Shown here: positions 53,077 through 63,598 of the stretch, piece after piece
How the letters are laid out: the number at the start of each line of letters is the position of its first letter
Numbering within the stretch: the first letter of the stretch is position 1
Assembly (NCBI RefSeq): GCF_000013345.1
Contig: NC_007777.1
Span: 434,001-498,000, forward strand
DNA from: Frankia casuarinae
GTDB lineage: Bacteria; Actinomycetota; Actinomycetes; Frankiales; Frankiaceae
DNA length: 64,000 nucleotides
Reading direction: 5' to 3'
Made by a program: the position numbers and the translations under genes
The notes under the pieces: model-generated
Database searches by the model: none
Told to the model about the DNA's origin: nothing
The model's input: the letters and a program-made list of their open reading frames with translations, nothing else

Positions 53077-56000
53077 GGCATTGTTCCTTTCGGGACTCGA
53101 GCAGAGGGGGACGTGAGCAGGTTGGGTGTCGGGGGACAGGCGACCTGGACAGGAAGGACGGCTCCGCGGCGCACCAGCACCCCGCGACCTGGAGGCGCGG
53201 GGCCGCCGATCGTGCGGGACAGCCGGACTCCGAGCAGTTCGCCGTCACCCGGCCGCCCCGGGGCCAGGAGCAGCCCGTACCCACCGCGGCGGACGTCGAC
53301 GAGGAATCCGCGGTACTGGCCCAGCAGCTCCTCGGTCGTACCAGCGACGATCAACACGCCGCCGCCGTCGCGTGCGGCCTGCCAGAAGGCCGCCAGTTCG
53401 GCCGCGGCCCGTTCACCGACCAGTTCGGCGTCGTCGACGAGGACGACCAGAGGTTCGTCCCCTGACAGGCCGGTTGGCAGGTCGGTCAGCGACCGGGCGG
53501 TGTCGGTCCGACGGGTCTTCGGCGTGACGGCTGACTCACCCCGCCCGCGGCCGCCGTGACGGCCGGTGCTGTTGCTTCCCGCCTCCTCCACGAGGTTCAT
53601 GGTTCCGTCCAGAACGGCGACGACACCGGGTCGGTGGGCGAGGGAACGAAGGGGCGACGGACGCGGCGTCAACGCGACGATTCGGGCACCCTCGGTAAGG
53701 AGGGACAACGCCAGCGTGAGTAGAACGCAACTGCGCCCGGATCGTGGCGGGCCGCTGATCATGAAACCGGGACTGTCGGCATCCAGATCCACCTCGACGA
53801 TCTCCAGCTCGTCCCCTCCGATTCCGATCGGCACGTGCAGCGAAGATCGATTTTCTGGGCGCATGGCCGCCGCCACGGATCTCCGCGACCGCCCGGGCGC
53901 GCGTTCCATCTGCTCGGATGTGACGAGGGAGGGCAGCGCGTCGATCCGGAAAGGACGACGATCGAAGCGCTCCGGCAGCCTTCGCGGCACCTCCACAGAT
54001 CGGCCCGCATGGGACATCGCCCGAGAGCCCACCGCCCGCAGTGCCGCAACCTGAGCCCGGCCTGTGGGGTCCGCGTCGAGCAGCGCGATCTGTGTCTCCA
54101 CGGGACTGGGGAACCGACCTCCGACCGCGACCCCACGTCCGGCGGGCAGCGTCCCGGGCACGTCGAACGGGGACAGGCCGGCGAGTGCGTAGTCGGAAGG
54201 GTCGGCCATCCGCAGGAGTAGTCGTTCGTCGACGAGCGACGCCAGCCGCCCGATCAACCCTCGTCGATCGGTAGTGATGATCACTCGCAGGCCCACCGCC
54301 TGACCTTCGCGCACCAGCCGCAGAAATTGGTCGACGAGTATTCCTCCGTCGACGTCCTCAAACGCGGCCAGAAATCCTTCGAACCGGTCGACGAGCAGCA
54401 CCAGGTACGGCGATGGGCGCATGGCGTCGCCCGCATCGCCGGGGGACGGCCGCCACGACCGCCGGGCCTCGGCAAGATCCATGAAGCCTTTCCGGGAGAG
54501 GATCGTCTGCCGTTCGCTGATCTCATTGGCCAGACGGGCGAGGAGCCTCGCGACCCGCTCGGGATCGTCCCGGCTCACCACGGCACCGGAGTGCGGCAGG
54601 TCCTCGAGGGGTGCCAGGGCGTTGCCGCCGCAGTCCAGTCCGTAGAGATGGAGCTCGCCGACGGGCAGGGCGGTGGCGAGGGCGCCGGCAGCGGTGCGCA
54701 ACACGGTCGAGCGCCCGGTCCGTGGCGAGCCGACGATCATGAGGTGGCCGCCGTGTTCCAGATCGATCGTGAAGGGCAGCTGAAGCTGACGGTCACAGTG
54801 ATCGGCCAGCCCGATGGCGACGGGAGGGAGCCGAACGAGACCGTCCGCGTGGAGCCCGGGGGATCCGCTGGAGCCCGCCGGACGGTTGGAGCCCGCCGGA
54901 CGGCGGCCGTAGCCATCCGCGGCGATGGTGTGGTCGCTCGGGCCGGTGTGGTCGCTCGGGCCGGTGCGGCCGGCGGTCGCCCCGACGAGAGAGTCGAGGG
55001 TAATCCGCTCAGGGAGCGGGGGAAGCCACGGACTGGGTACCGGAGAGATCCCGAGCCTCGTCGAGGCCTCCCGTACTGCCGAGACCAGAGCAGCCAGGTC
55101 GGTGCGCGGCTCTGCCAGGGACACGTCTTCCGACGGCGGTCCGTCCGACGGCGCCGGCACCACCTGGGACGTGTCGGCATCCCGACGTGGAGCGTCGTCC
55201 GGTTCCGGCCACGGTAGCGGGGTGACCCTGGGCACAGGAATTCCGGACGAGCCGTCTCTGCCTGGTCTGGTGACCGGATCCGGTCCACCGATCCACCCGG
55301 TCTGAACGGCTGTCGTGATGCCCGGGCCGGTGCGTACCACCGCCCGACCGGGAGTGGCCGGACTGATCAGGGCAGCGGCCGGGCAGCCGACGACGTCCTC
55401 GCTCTCCGCCGCGTCGGTGACCCGCAACGCGATGCGCAGGTTCGTATTCGCCCGGATCTCCGGTGACACCACCCCCGCGGGGCGTTGGGTGGCCAGCAGG
55501 AGATGGATCCCGAGCGACCGTCCGCGTTGGGCCAGGTTGACCAATCCGGCGACGAATTCGGGTAGTTCGCGGGCTAGCGTGGCGAATTCGTCGACGACCA
55601 GAAGTAGGCGGGGAATCGTCGGACGCTCGATGGGATGATGGAGCAGACGTCGAAAGGCGTCGAGGTCCTTCGCTCCGGCCGCGGCCAACATCCGTTCCCG
55701 TCTGCGAAGCTCGGCGCTGAGCGAGCTCAGCGCGCGTCGAACCAGGTGCGGATCGAGGTCGGTGACCATACCGACGGTGTGGGGGAGAGCGGCGCACTCG
55801 GCGAACGCGCTGCCTCCCTTGTAGTCAACCAGCACGAAGATCATCTCGTCCGGGCGGTACATCACGGCGTGCGCAGCAATGATCGTCTGCAGCAGTTCGG
55901 ACTTTCCGGCCCCGGTCGTGCCAGCGACCAGCCCGTGCGGTCCGTCGCGAGAGAGATCGATCGTGAACCTCCCACCCTCACCGATCCCGACTGGTACCGC

Positions 56001-57980
56001 CCTGCTCGCCGCGCCCCGGGGCGGCTGCGGCACCGATGACCAGAAATCTTGGATCACCTTCGGCGTGGGTGGGTCGGCGCCGAGGATGTCCAGGAGCCGG
56101 ACGGCGGAGGGAAGGCCCTCGGAGTCGTCGTCACCGGCGTCGCGCAGCGGCGCCAAGGCTCTGGCGACCGACTCACACCAGCCGGCCGCGGAGGCCAGTC
56201 CCACGGCATCGACGGCCGGTGCTCCGGCCTGGCCGGTGAGACCGGCCTGGTCGGTGAGACTGGGCAGGCCGGTGAGACCGATAAGGTCTGGGCAGACATG
56301 TCTGATCACGGCTGACCGATCCTGCCGCATCAACAACTCGTCGCCGTCCTGTTCGACAACGGCCCGGCATTCGGGCGGAAGGTCCCGGACGTCGGCCTCC
56401 AGGCAGATGATGTGGATGCCGACCGCCGGTCCGCCACGTAGCACGGTCGTCATCCCGGGAACGGAGCGCAGCATCCGGGCCCCGTCCAGCACGACCAGGA
56501 TGTCGGGGGCGGATCTGGGTGCCTCGGGCGGATGGGCGCGGCGACTCTCGATCAAGGATGTAAGTTCGGCGATCCGGCGGGAGCGGCTGACCTCGTCGGC
56601 TCCGACGAAAATGGCTTTCTCCTCTACCAACGGCCGACAGTGCGGCAGCCAGCGGATCCATCGCCAGGCATCGACGATGCCTGTGGAGCCAATCAGTAGA
56701 CAGATCCGGAGATCGCGAGGGCTGTGCAGGACAGCGGCCTGGATCACGAGCCAGCTGCCGAGAAGCTGCGGCAACATGCCCCGACCGGTGACGCCGAGCA
56801 CTCCCCGCTCGGCCAGAGCAATGACGGCGGGGACATCGGGAGCGACCCAGGCCGGGGGCTGCCGGGGCGTGACGGCGGCAGGGGAGGGGTCCGTGGTCCG
56901 GACCCTGCTTGGCAGGTCGGCCGTGCCGAACCTCAGGTGCAGGTGGTCGGGGTCATGACGACGCCGCTCCCACAGCGTCGCAGTCGGTCCCTGAGCGGTG
57001 GCGAGCAGACTTGCCGGATCGGGGTGGCTGCGACGACGCTCGGCGCATTCCGCCGCAAGCGCGGCACGAGCCGTGGCCTCGACGTCGTCCCGCTCCTGCC
57101 GGTAGCGGGCCATGGCCGCACGGAACTCCCGGCCCTCCCGCCGTCGGCCGCTCACCACGGAGGCGGCCAGGCTCACCGGCGCCAGCACCGCGAAGAGCAG
57201 AACGTAGACCGTCCGCAGCAGGGCTGCCATGCCCAGGGCGGCGACAAGCGGCAGCACCGTCGTGAGCACCGGAACCTGAACACGGCGGGGTTCGGCGGGT
57301 GCGGCCGGCAGGACAAAGACGGACTCCCGCTCCGGCGGATGCAGGCGAGGCGGACGGTTGACGTCGAGCATGCCAGGAGCGGAGACGGACGGGCGGGTCA
57401 GCACCGTGAGCGGTGCGGGCCGCACGAGCAGCAACGTCACCGGGGCGATCCGCACCGCGGCCAGGATGGTGCCGGCAGGCAACGATGGGTGGTCGCCGAG
57501 GACGGCCGCACCCGGACCGGCTGTGACGGTGCACCGACCGTCGACCTCGATCCGGATGGTCAGCGCGGGCTCGTCGCTGCTGTGACCCCCTAGCGTGACA
57601 GTGCAGCCGGGTCCCGAGCCGACGGTGAACTCACCCGCCGGCAGGTGATGAATGTCGCCCGCCCCGGGTCCGCCGATGATCATCAGGTCGACCAGGCCCG
57701 TCCCGCGGACCCGCCGGGACACCACGGCATCAAGGCTCACCACCGCACCCTCACGCAGCGGCGAGGAGGCCAGGGTCGTCTCCGGGTCGAGCGGACGGAC
57801 GGTACCGGAGACGTTGATCGAGGGCCCGGCCCGCGCCGGTGTGGGAGTACGCCGCTGCGGGCGGACAGCGGCGGCCATCGCCCCGGCCACCGCACGGAGT
57901 GGGGTTTCCGGGGCGGCGGTCAGTAGTACGTCCGTGCTGGAATTCCGGGTGGCATCGCGGACGGTGAGGGTGAAACGCAT
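53064..57980 (-). CDS. EccC-like FHA-FtsK/SpoIIIE ATPase (type VII secretion)
   Basis: 1638 residues. N-terminal ubiquitin-like region, an FHA-type domain (about 100-185, GEFTVGSGPGCTVTLGG), two membrane helices (about 236-280), then three FtsK/SpoIIIE domains. D1 has intact Walker A GTTGAGKSELLQT (about residue 687) and Walker B RLLLVVDEFATLA; D2 (GSPRTGRST, about 1083) and D3 (GPPRSGRSC, about 1408) have Arg for the Walker lysine. This matches EccC/EssC, in which D1 is the motor and later domains bind WXG100 cargo. The FHA domain is more like EssC of Firmicutes. No EccB, EccD, EccE or mycosin gene lies nearby. Confidence 0.92.
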   Translation of the reverse strand: MRFTLTVRDATRNSSTDVLLTAAPETPLRAVAGAMAAAVRPQRRTPTPARAGPSINVSGTVRPLDPETTLASSPLREGAVVSLDAVVSRRVRGTGLVDLMIIGGPGAGDIHHLPAGEFTVGSGPGCTVTLGGHSSDEPALTIRIEVDGRCTVTAGPGAAVLGDHPSLPAGTILAAVRIAPVTLLLVRPAPLTVLTRPSVSAPGMLDVNRPPRLHPPERESVFVLPAAPAEPRRVQVPVLTTVLPLVAALGMAALLRTVYVLLFAVLAPVSLAASVVSGRRREGREFRAAMARYRQERDDVEATARAALAAECAERRRSHPDPASLLATAQGPTATLWERRRHDPDHLHLRFGTADLPSRVRTTDPSPAAVTPRQPPAWVAPDVPAVIALAERGVLGVTGRGMLPQLLGSWLVIQAAVLHSPRDLRICLLIGSTGIVDAWRWIRWLPHCRPLVEEKAIFVGADEVSRSRRIAELTSLIESRRAHPPEAPRSAPDILVVLDGARMLRSVPGMTTVLRGGPAVGIHIICLEADVRDLPPECRAVVEQDGDELLMRQDRSAVIRHVCPDLIGLTGLPSLTDQAGLTGQAGAPAVDAVGLASAAGWCESVARALAPLRDAGDDDSEGLPSAVRLLDILGADPPTPKVIQDFWSSVPQPPRGAASRAVPVGIGEGGRFTIDLSRDGPHGLVAGTTGAGKSELLQTIIAAHAVMYRPDEMIFVLVDYKGGSAFAECAALPHTVGMVTDLDPHLVRRALSSLSAELRRRERMLAAAGAKDLDAFRRLLHHPIERPTIPRLLLVVDEFATLARELPEFVAGLVNLAQRGRSLGIHLLLATQRPAGVVSPEIRANTNLRIALRVTDAAESEDVVGCPAAALISPATPGRAVVRTGPGITTAVQTGWIGGPDPVTRPGRDGSSGIPVPRVTPLPWPEPDDAPRRDADTSQVVPAPSDGPPSEDVSLAEPRTDLAALVSAVREASTRLGISPVPSPWLPPLPERITLDSLVGATAGRTGPSDHTGPSDHTIAADGYGRRPAGSNRPAGSSGSPGLHADGLVRLPPVAIGLADHCDRQLQLPFTIDLEHGGHLMIVGSPRTGRSTVLRTAAGALATALPVGELHLYGLDCGGNALAPLEDLPHSGAVVSRDDPERVARLLARLANEISERQTILSRKGFMDLAEARRSWRPSPGDAGDAMRPSPYLVLLVDRFEGFLAAFEDVDGGILVDQFLRLVREGQAVGLRVIITTDRRGLIGRLASLVDERLLLRMADPSDYALAGLSPFDVPGTLPAGRGVAVGGRFPSPVETQIALLDADPTGRAQVAALRAVGSRAMSHAGRSVEVPRRLPERFDRRPFRIDALPSLVTSEQMERAPGRSRRSVAAAMRPENRSSLHVPIGIGGDELEIVEVDLDADSPGFMISGPPRSGRSCVLLTLALSLLTEGARIVALTPRPSPLRSLAHRPGVVAVLDGTMNLVEEAGSNSTGRHGGRGRGESAVTPKTRRTDTARSLTDLPTGLSGDEPLVVLVDDAELVGERAAAELAAFWQAARDGGGVLIVAGTTEELLGQYRGFLVDVRRGGYGLLLAPGRPGDGELLGVRLSRTIGGPAPPGRGVLVRRGAVLPVQVACPPTPNLLTSPSARVPKGTMPCEP

Positions 57981-58090
57981 GTATGGAAGATACGGCGTGG
58001 AAAAGCGGGAAGCGGGACCGGCCGACGGGGAGTTCTTCTACTTGGTGTTGTGGTCGAAATACGTGGTGGCGCAGAAACCACCATGACGAT

Positions 58091-58561
58091 TCATGGCGAG
58101 TCGCGAGGACGATGCTCCCGCCCGACCGTGCGTGCCGTCGCCCGGGTGCGCATCACCTCCGTACCCGCCAGCTCCACCATGGCGTCACCCACCTCGGCAG
58201 CGTCGGCCGGGATCGGTAAACCGAGCGCAGGTTCGGGTGAGCGTGCCTGGCCGGTCGGAGACGGCCCGGCCGACAGGGCCACTCCGGCGCTCACTGACAT
58301 GCTGATCCGATGACCGTGCACGTCCAGCGGTCCGTCCAGGGAGGAGATGAGCCGCTCGGCCAGGGTCGCGGCCTCGGCCGCGGTAACGGGTCCGGTGAGG
58401 ATGACGAACTCGTCCCCGCCCCAGCGCCCGAGAATGTCGCCGGGGTGGAGTATTTTCGAAAAGCGGCGGGCGGCGGCATCCGGAACGGCATCGCCCATCG
58501 GATAGCCGAAGGAGAAATTGACTCGACGAAATGCATCCAGGTCACGGAAGGTCGGGGTCAA
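58091..58561 (-). pseudogene. GGDEF domain remnant
   Basis: 156 residues that begin in the middle of a diguanylate cyclase domain (RDLDAFRRVNFSFGYPMGDAV) and include ILGRWGGDEFVIL, an intact active site, then LISSLDGPLDVHGHRISMSVSAGVAL. The N-terminal half (D-x-L-T-x-L) and any sensor are absent, and the tail is unrelated. It most likely no longer folds. It lies 110 bp upstream of the EccC-like gene, same strand. Confidence 0.7.
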
Positions 58562-58573
58562 ACGGTCGGCAGG

Positions 58574-60370
58574 TCAGCTGCGTCGACGGACAATATGGAA
58601 TCCCGCCTCGGCCAGAATCATCGGTATCAGCCTGATGGTCTCGTGGTCCTTCTCGCGACTGGGGGCATCAAGGTCGTCCCACGGTACAAGCATGGGATGA
58701 GTTTTTCGATCGTTGTCCCGGTGGGGTCCGTACCGCCACCCGTTAGCCTGTCGCTCGACCATCCACCGCTCGTGTTCCCGCTTCGCGAGAATTTCAACCT
58801 CGTTGTGCTGCGCGTCGGTCACACTGAAAGAAAAAGGATCGTCTCGGACAGCGCCGGCAACGATTCCACAGCCGATCATGTCGAGTTTTCGGCGGATGTC
58901 GCGGGCTTATTCGTAGTTGGCGTTGCGAAAATCCTCCGAGAGATTTTCCCAGGCGACGAGCGCGCGGTTTTCTTCCGGTCTTTCGCCGGCTTCCATCCGC
59001 CGCCGGCAGTAGTCTCGGTGTATTCCTTTGGCGAGCTGTTCGACCTGGGGATCCTGTAGCTGGTCGGGATCGCAGACGCGGTCCAGCAGTGGAAAAACGG
59101 TGAGGCCACGGTAGAGGATGTCCAGCGGTCGCGCGCCGTCACCGCTACCGAAGGCCTGCCCGAAGGGAGTCATGCGATCCACCCGAACGATCACCTTGCG
59201 GTGTCCGGGCAGCCGGGACACCGCAAGAGCCTTGCGTAACGCCAGTTCCTCGTCTTCGTAGCAGATGAACACCAACTGCATGGCTCCTTCCGGGGCGTAT
59301 CCATCCAGAAGACCGTTCAGGTCGACCTCGTCGGAACCCGTATCCTGGCAGATGGTGTCTACCATCGCCTCGACGAGGCCATAGCGGGTCTGCAGCAGCC
59401 TCAGTACACCGCTGGCATTCTTGTCGATGAGGGTCACCTGCATCCGCGACGTCGCACCTACCTCTCTGCGGCGCCGCGCGAGTTCCAGGAGCAGCTCCCG
59501 GCCGAACGGGCCCATGCCCACTACCACGACGGACAGACCAAGGGGCGCGAACGCGATCCGTTCGTCGTCGAGCAGAAGACTTGCACCGAGACGGGCGGTG
59601 TTGAAGAACTCGACCGTGAGACGACCGATGTGTTCCCTGCCGAGCAGAAGCGTCCACAGGGCGTCGAGCACGTCAGGATCCGACTCCTCCGCGTAGCATG
59701 TCAGCGGGCGGTGGCGCTGGCGTGACACCTGCTCCGCCGCCGCGACGACAGCGGCGTTATATCCGGACGCAGTCCCACACACGTACAGTTGGTCGGCCCG
59801 GGCCACGCCAGCCCGCCGTAGCACATCCCCGCGACGCGCATCTCCTCGTAGCAGGACCAGACCAAGACGGCGGGCGTGTTCCGCGATTTCGATACTGTCG
59901 ACGTCATCGATCAGTACAACCTGGCGGGACGCGGCCCGCAGGCGTTCCGCGAAGGCAAGCGCCGTCGGTCCGCTGCCACAGATGACCGCGTGCCCCCGGG
60001 ACAGCGTGGCCTGGAGGGCGGCCATCGGTTTGACCAGCGTATCCGCGAGTACATAAGCAGTGGCCGCAGGCGCCAGGAAGCGGGCGATCTCAAAGGAGAT
60101 CGGGAGACCGACATCATTGGGTAGGTCTGGTGGCTGGACGAAGAAAAGCCCCAGGCTGCCGTAGGCGATGTCGGTGGCGCTGAGGCCGGCGCCGGGGCTT
60201 CGGGACAGCTGCCAGAGCCCGACCATCCCCAGACTGAATGCTGAAACCGCGGCAAGCAGACATAGGCGTCGCCAGCCGGCGGGCGGCTGGAACAGTCCGT
60301 TGAACATCCAGCGGACGGTCCGCACCGGGTGGCGCATCCGGGAGGACACGACTACCACGGCGCCTTCCAT
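58574..60370 (-). pseudogene. TrkA-N/RyR-domain protein split by an in-frame TAA
   Basis: Residues 1-487 (to 58910): membrane helices (LCLLAAVSAFSLGMVGLW, EIARFLAPAATAYVLADTLV), a TrkA-N NAD-binding domain (HAVICGSGPTALAFAERL) and a second Rossmann-like domain (VVVVGMGPFGRELLLELA), then the start of an RyR domain (ALVAWENLSEDFRNANYE). TAA at 58907-58909 follows. The same frame continues with ARDIRRKLDMIGC and the RyR core LAKREHERWMVERQANGW to 58574. CAA (Gln) is the codon expected at that position, so a single C-to-T change explains the break. Start could also be GTG 60406. A NAD- or nucleotide-gated ion channel-like function is plausible for the family. Confidence 0.75.
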
Positions 60371-60836
60371 GTTCCGAAAAATGATCAGCAGAACATCATA
60401 GAACACGGTGCCTACCAGCCTCCTGTTTCCTCCGCCAGCCAACAGTTCAGCCAGGCCCCGGGACCGGGCGTCGGGAGGTTTCGTCGGGGAGCCGGACCCG
60501 TGATTGATCTCTCCCCGATATTCATCGACGAGATATTCCGACGACCGGGAAAGTAGCGGAATCGAGGTCCGCCGGGGTGAGGATTCAGCGGATGAATCAA
60601 CGGTGGCCGGCGGCCGGCGGCTCGCCGGGCATGGCCCCCTTCCGCAGCACGCGGCGCCGCACTCACACCCACCCCTCTCACCGGTGCCCGGCAGGAACCG
60701 GCGGAAGCGGCCACCCTGGCCTGGCGTGTGCCGTGCTCGCCTGCTCCCGGTCTGGGTCGCGCGGCTGGTCCCGGCCTGAGCCGAAAGGCTCCGGACCACG
60801 GCGCGGCTCACGCCGCCTTGCCCGGTTGCCGTCAAG

Positions 60837-60884
60837 AACGTCCCCGTCAGTCATACCCGAAACGTCCCCATCAGCCATACCTGA
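60837..60884. repeat. 24-bp imperfect direct repeat
   Basis: AACGTCCCCGTCAGTCATAC at 60837 is repeated with three changes in 24 bases at 60861. It lies in a 590-bp gene-free interval (60371-60965) between the TrkA/RyR gene and an IS630 remnant. Confidence 0.7.
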
Positions 60885-60965
60885 TCGCTACTCAGCCGGG
60901 TCAGGATAACGCGAGTGGCGCAACGCCAGCCATCACTCACAGGTACTGAGCTTCAATGCCTGGAG

Positions 60966-61230
60966 TCATGTTGGCCGCAGCTCCTCCCAGCCCAGGCCGG
61001 TTTCGGCGAGGAACCCCAACAGCAACGCGGGCCGGTACCGCAGCCGTTTCAGTCCGTGTTTGGCCGCCTGGTGGACATCGTCGAGGCTGCGGGCGGCCAG
61101 GTTCACCAGGGCGGTGCGCTTGAGCTGGGACCACACCCCTCCGCCGGATTCAGCTCGGGCGTGTAAGCCGGCAGCAACACCGTGCTCACCCAGCCGGCGT
61201 GCTCCCGCAGGAACGCGGCCATGATGCGTG
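60966..61230 (-). pseudogene. IS630-family transposase remnant
   Basis: The C-terminal end of a DDE_3 transposase: MAAFLREHAGWVSTVLLPAY and TPELNPAE in one frame, then GVWSQLKRTALVNLA and RYRPALLLGFLAETGL in another. One G is missing in GGAGGGGTGTGG, shifting the frame. The N-terminal three quarters are gone. Confidence 0.75.
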
Positions 61231-61494
61231 TCGCCCGGGCGGCGCTTGCAGCCCGGCACGGTGCGTACTGCCATCCTGAACGGAGCCTACGGTGCCGAGC
61301 CCGCGGTCCGCTACGCGCAGGTGTCTGGCGGTCGGCTGCCAGGACAAGTTCTCGGGCCTGCTGGAAAGCGCGAGACTGCCGGCATGGTGAGAACTCGAAC
61401 CCGCCCAGGCCTGTGCTGGCGAGCGTCTCGCCGACATGCTCCGCAGATGCGCGGTCAGTTCAAGGTCATGGGCGCGGCGGTTCGGGCCGCAGGC

Positions 61495-61965
61495 GAGAGG
61501 CCCGCGGCTGCGAGCGGCACCGTTCCCAGAGCGTGAGGTAGGCGCGGGCCATCTGGTGGTCAGTGAAGGTGCTCACGGCCGCCTGGCGTGCCCGTATTCC
61601 CCAGCCGGTGGCGCAGGACCGGATCATCCCGCAGCCGGCACAGCGCAGCGGCCAGGGCGGCCGGGTCGCCGGCGGGCATGAGCAGCCCGGTCGCGCCGTC
61701 GATCACTGCTGCGGAAGCTGATCGACGGCGACGACCCGCAGATCGCAACCGGCCACTCCGGCCGTCAGGCCGGCGGCCAGCATCGGCGCGCACGCCCACG
61801 GCACACACCGGTTGACGTGCAGGACATCGGGGCGTACCCGGCGCAGCAACCGCCCGTGCGCGCCAGTCCCCCCGCGCACGACATGGACGGACGCGCCGCC
61901 GCGCCGGCGGCAGGCGACCCATTCGACCGGCCCGGCGTCGGGACCGGCATCTGGTGGAAGCCATG
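61495..61965 (-). pseudogene. GT4 glycosyltransferase remnant
   Basis: Pieces of a group-1 glycosyltransferase in different frames: RPDVLHVNRCVPWACAPML, then AVIDGATGLLMPAGDPAALA and ALCRLRDDPVLRHRLG (the usual donor-site and C-terminal helices), then STFTDHQMARAYLTLWERC. Order is right but at least two frameshifts and an internal loss separate them. The interval 61231-61494 shows nothing recognisable. Confidence 0.55.
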
Positions 61966-62146
61966 ATCGACTACTGTCGGGATGGGCTACGCCGGCTGCG
62001 GTTCGCTGAGGGTCGGTAGGCTGGGGCAGTCATCTCTGGAGTAGTCATCTGCAGGATGGCGATCCGTCATCTGGCCCGCCCGGGAGCGTTCACGAAACGC
62101 CACCCTCGTGGCTAGCTGGTGCTTTCTGCGGCAAGAGGGTGTGTTG

Positions 62147-63598
62147 ATGTCGATCGAGGAGTCCGGGGTAACCGAGGCGGCGGGGCCGCGGTCCGGCTAC
62201 CGGACCGACGCGGTCGCGGCCGATGCCGCAGCCGCTCCCGACGGGACGGCTGTCCGTCTCGCCGGCCGCGTGGTCCTGTGGCGCCGTATGGGCGGGCTGA
62301 TCTTCGGGCATCTCCAGGACCGTAGCGGCCGGGTGCAGGTTTCCCTGTCCAAGACCGATCTGGGCGCCGAGGTCGTCAAGGAATGGTCCCGGGCCGTGAA
62401 GATCGGCGACTTCGTCGGGATCGCCGGCAGCCTCTACACCACCCGCCGCGGCGAACGGACCGTCGCCATCTCCGAGATGACGGTGCTGAACCGGACCGTA
62501 CGTGCCCTTCCGGACAAGTGGCAGGGCCTGTCCAACGTCGAGGCTCGTTACCGCCGCCGCTACCTCGACCTGCTTGTCAACGCCGAGTCCCGGGAACGCT
62601 TCCAGACCAGAGCGAACATCATCAGGCGGATTCGCCGTCTCCTTGACGACAACGACTTTCTCGAAGTCGAAACCCCGATTCTGCAAGAGGCAGCGTCCGG
62701 TGCCGCGGCCCGCCCGTTCATCACCAGGCACAACGCCCTCGGTGAGGACTTCTACCTGCGGATCTCCCCCGAGACCTATCTCAAGCGGATCGTCGTCGGC
62801 GCCTATGACCGCGTCTACGAACTTGGCCGCAACTTCCGCAACGAAGGCATGGACTCCTCGCACCTCCAGGAGTTCACGATGCTGGAGTGGTACGCCGCCT
62901 ACTGGGACTATCGCGACAACATGGCCTTCGTCCGCGAACTGATCCTCACGGTCCTCGACGACGTCCTCGGCACCCGGGCGGTTACCTACGAGGGTGTCAA
63001 GCTCGACTTCGGCGCAGACTGGCCGGAGATCGACTACCGGGCCGAGGTGGAGCGGCGCACCGGCATCGACCTTACCGTTGTCCGCGATCTTCCCACTCTG
63101 CGTGCCCGAGTGGCCGAGCTCGGCTTGGACGTCGGGACCTCCCCGTCCTACGCCGGCCTGGTAGACCTGCTCTACAAGAAGACGGTCCGACCCGATCTCG
63201 TCCAGCCGTGCTTCCTCGTGCACCACCCGGCGGAACTGGTCCCGCTGGCCCGGCGCAGCGACACCGACCCCACCGCGCTTGACATGTTCCAGGTCGTGGT
63301 GAACGGCGTGGAGATCGTCAAGGCTTACTCCGAACTCGTCGACCCCGCCGAGCAGCGGCAGCGGCTTGAGGAACAGGCCGCGCTGCGGGAGGCCGGCGAC
63401 GACGAGACCATGATGCTCGAAGAGGACTTCATCGAGGCCATGGAATACGGGATGCCCCCGATGTCCGGCCTCGGGCTCGGCATCGACCGGTTCGTTGCCC
63501 TGCTCACCGGCGCCCCGACCCTCCGCGACGTCGTCCTCTTCCCCACCATGCGCGGCGCCCACAAAGACCAGACAGCCCCCGTTGAAGATGACCTGTGA
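62147..63598 (+). CDS. lysS: Lysyl-tRNA synthetase, class II
   Basis: 483 residues. OB-fold anticodon-binding domain (RLAGRVVLWRRMGGLIFGHL), class II motif 1 region (RRIRRLLDDNDFLEVETPIL), motif 2 (VYELGRNFRNEGM, with HLQEFTMLEWYAAYWD) and motif 3 (GLGLGIDRFVALLTG). It charges tRNA-Lys. ATG at 62147 follows AAGAGGG at modest distance. The neighbourhood (transposon and glycosyltransferase remnants) is not that of a core lysS, and motif 2 reads MDSSHLQEF where core enzymes usually have an S-x-x-H-N-P-E-F-like sequence. It may therefore be a second, specialised copy. Confidence 0.9.
   Translation: MSIEESGVTEAAGPRSGYRTDAVAADAAAAPDGTAVRLAGRVVLWRRMGGLIFGHLQDRSGRVQVSLSKTDLGAEVVKEWSRAVKIGDFVGIAGSLYTTRRGERTVAISEMTVLNRTVRALPDKWQGLSNVEARYRRRYLDLLVNAESRERFQTRANIIRRIRRLLDDNDFLEVETPILQEAASGAAARPFITRHNALGEDFYLRISPETYLKRIVVGAYDRVYELGRNFRNEGMDSSHLQEFTMLEWYAAYWDYRDNMAFVRELILTVLDDVLGTRAVTYEGVKLDFGADWPEIDYRAEVERRTGIDLTVVRDLPTLRARVAELGLDVGTSPSYAGLVDLLYKKTVRPDLVQPCFLVHHPAELVPLARRSDTDPTALDMFQVVVNGVEIVKAYSELVDPAEQRQRLEEQAALREAGDDETMMLEEDFIEAMEYGMPPMSGLGLGIDRFVALLTGAPTLRDVVLFPTMRGAHKDQTAPVEDDL

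Noticed and set aside
60408-60835. N-terminal extension of the TrkA/RyR protein
   Set aside because: Arg/Gly-rich shadow-like sequence upstream of the likely ATG 60370 or GTG 60406, without conserved features.
62090-63562. 490-residue minus-strand frame opposite lysS
   Set aside because: Mirror frame of a well-conserved synthetase; no motif of its own.
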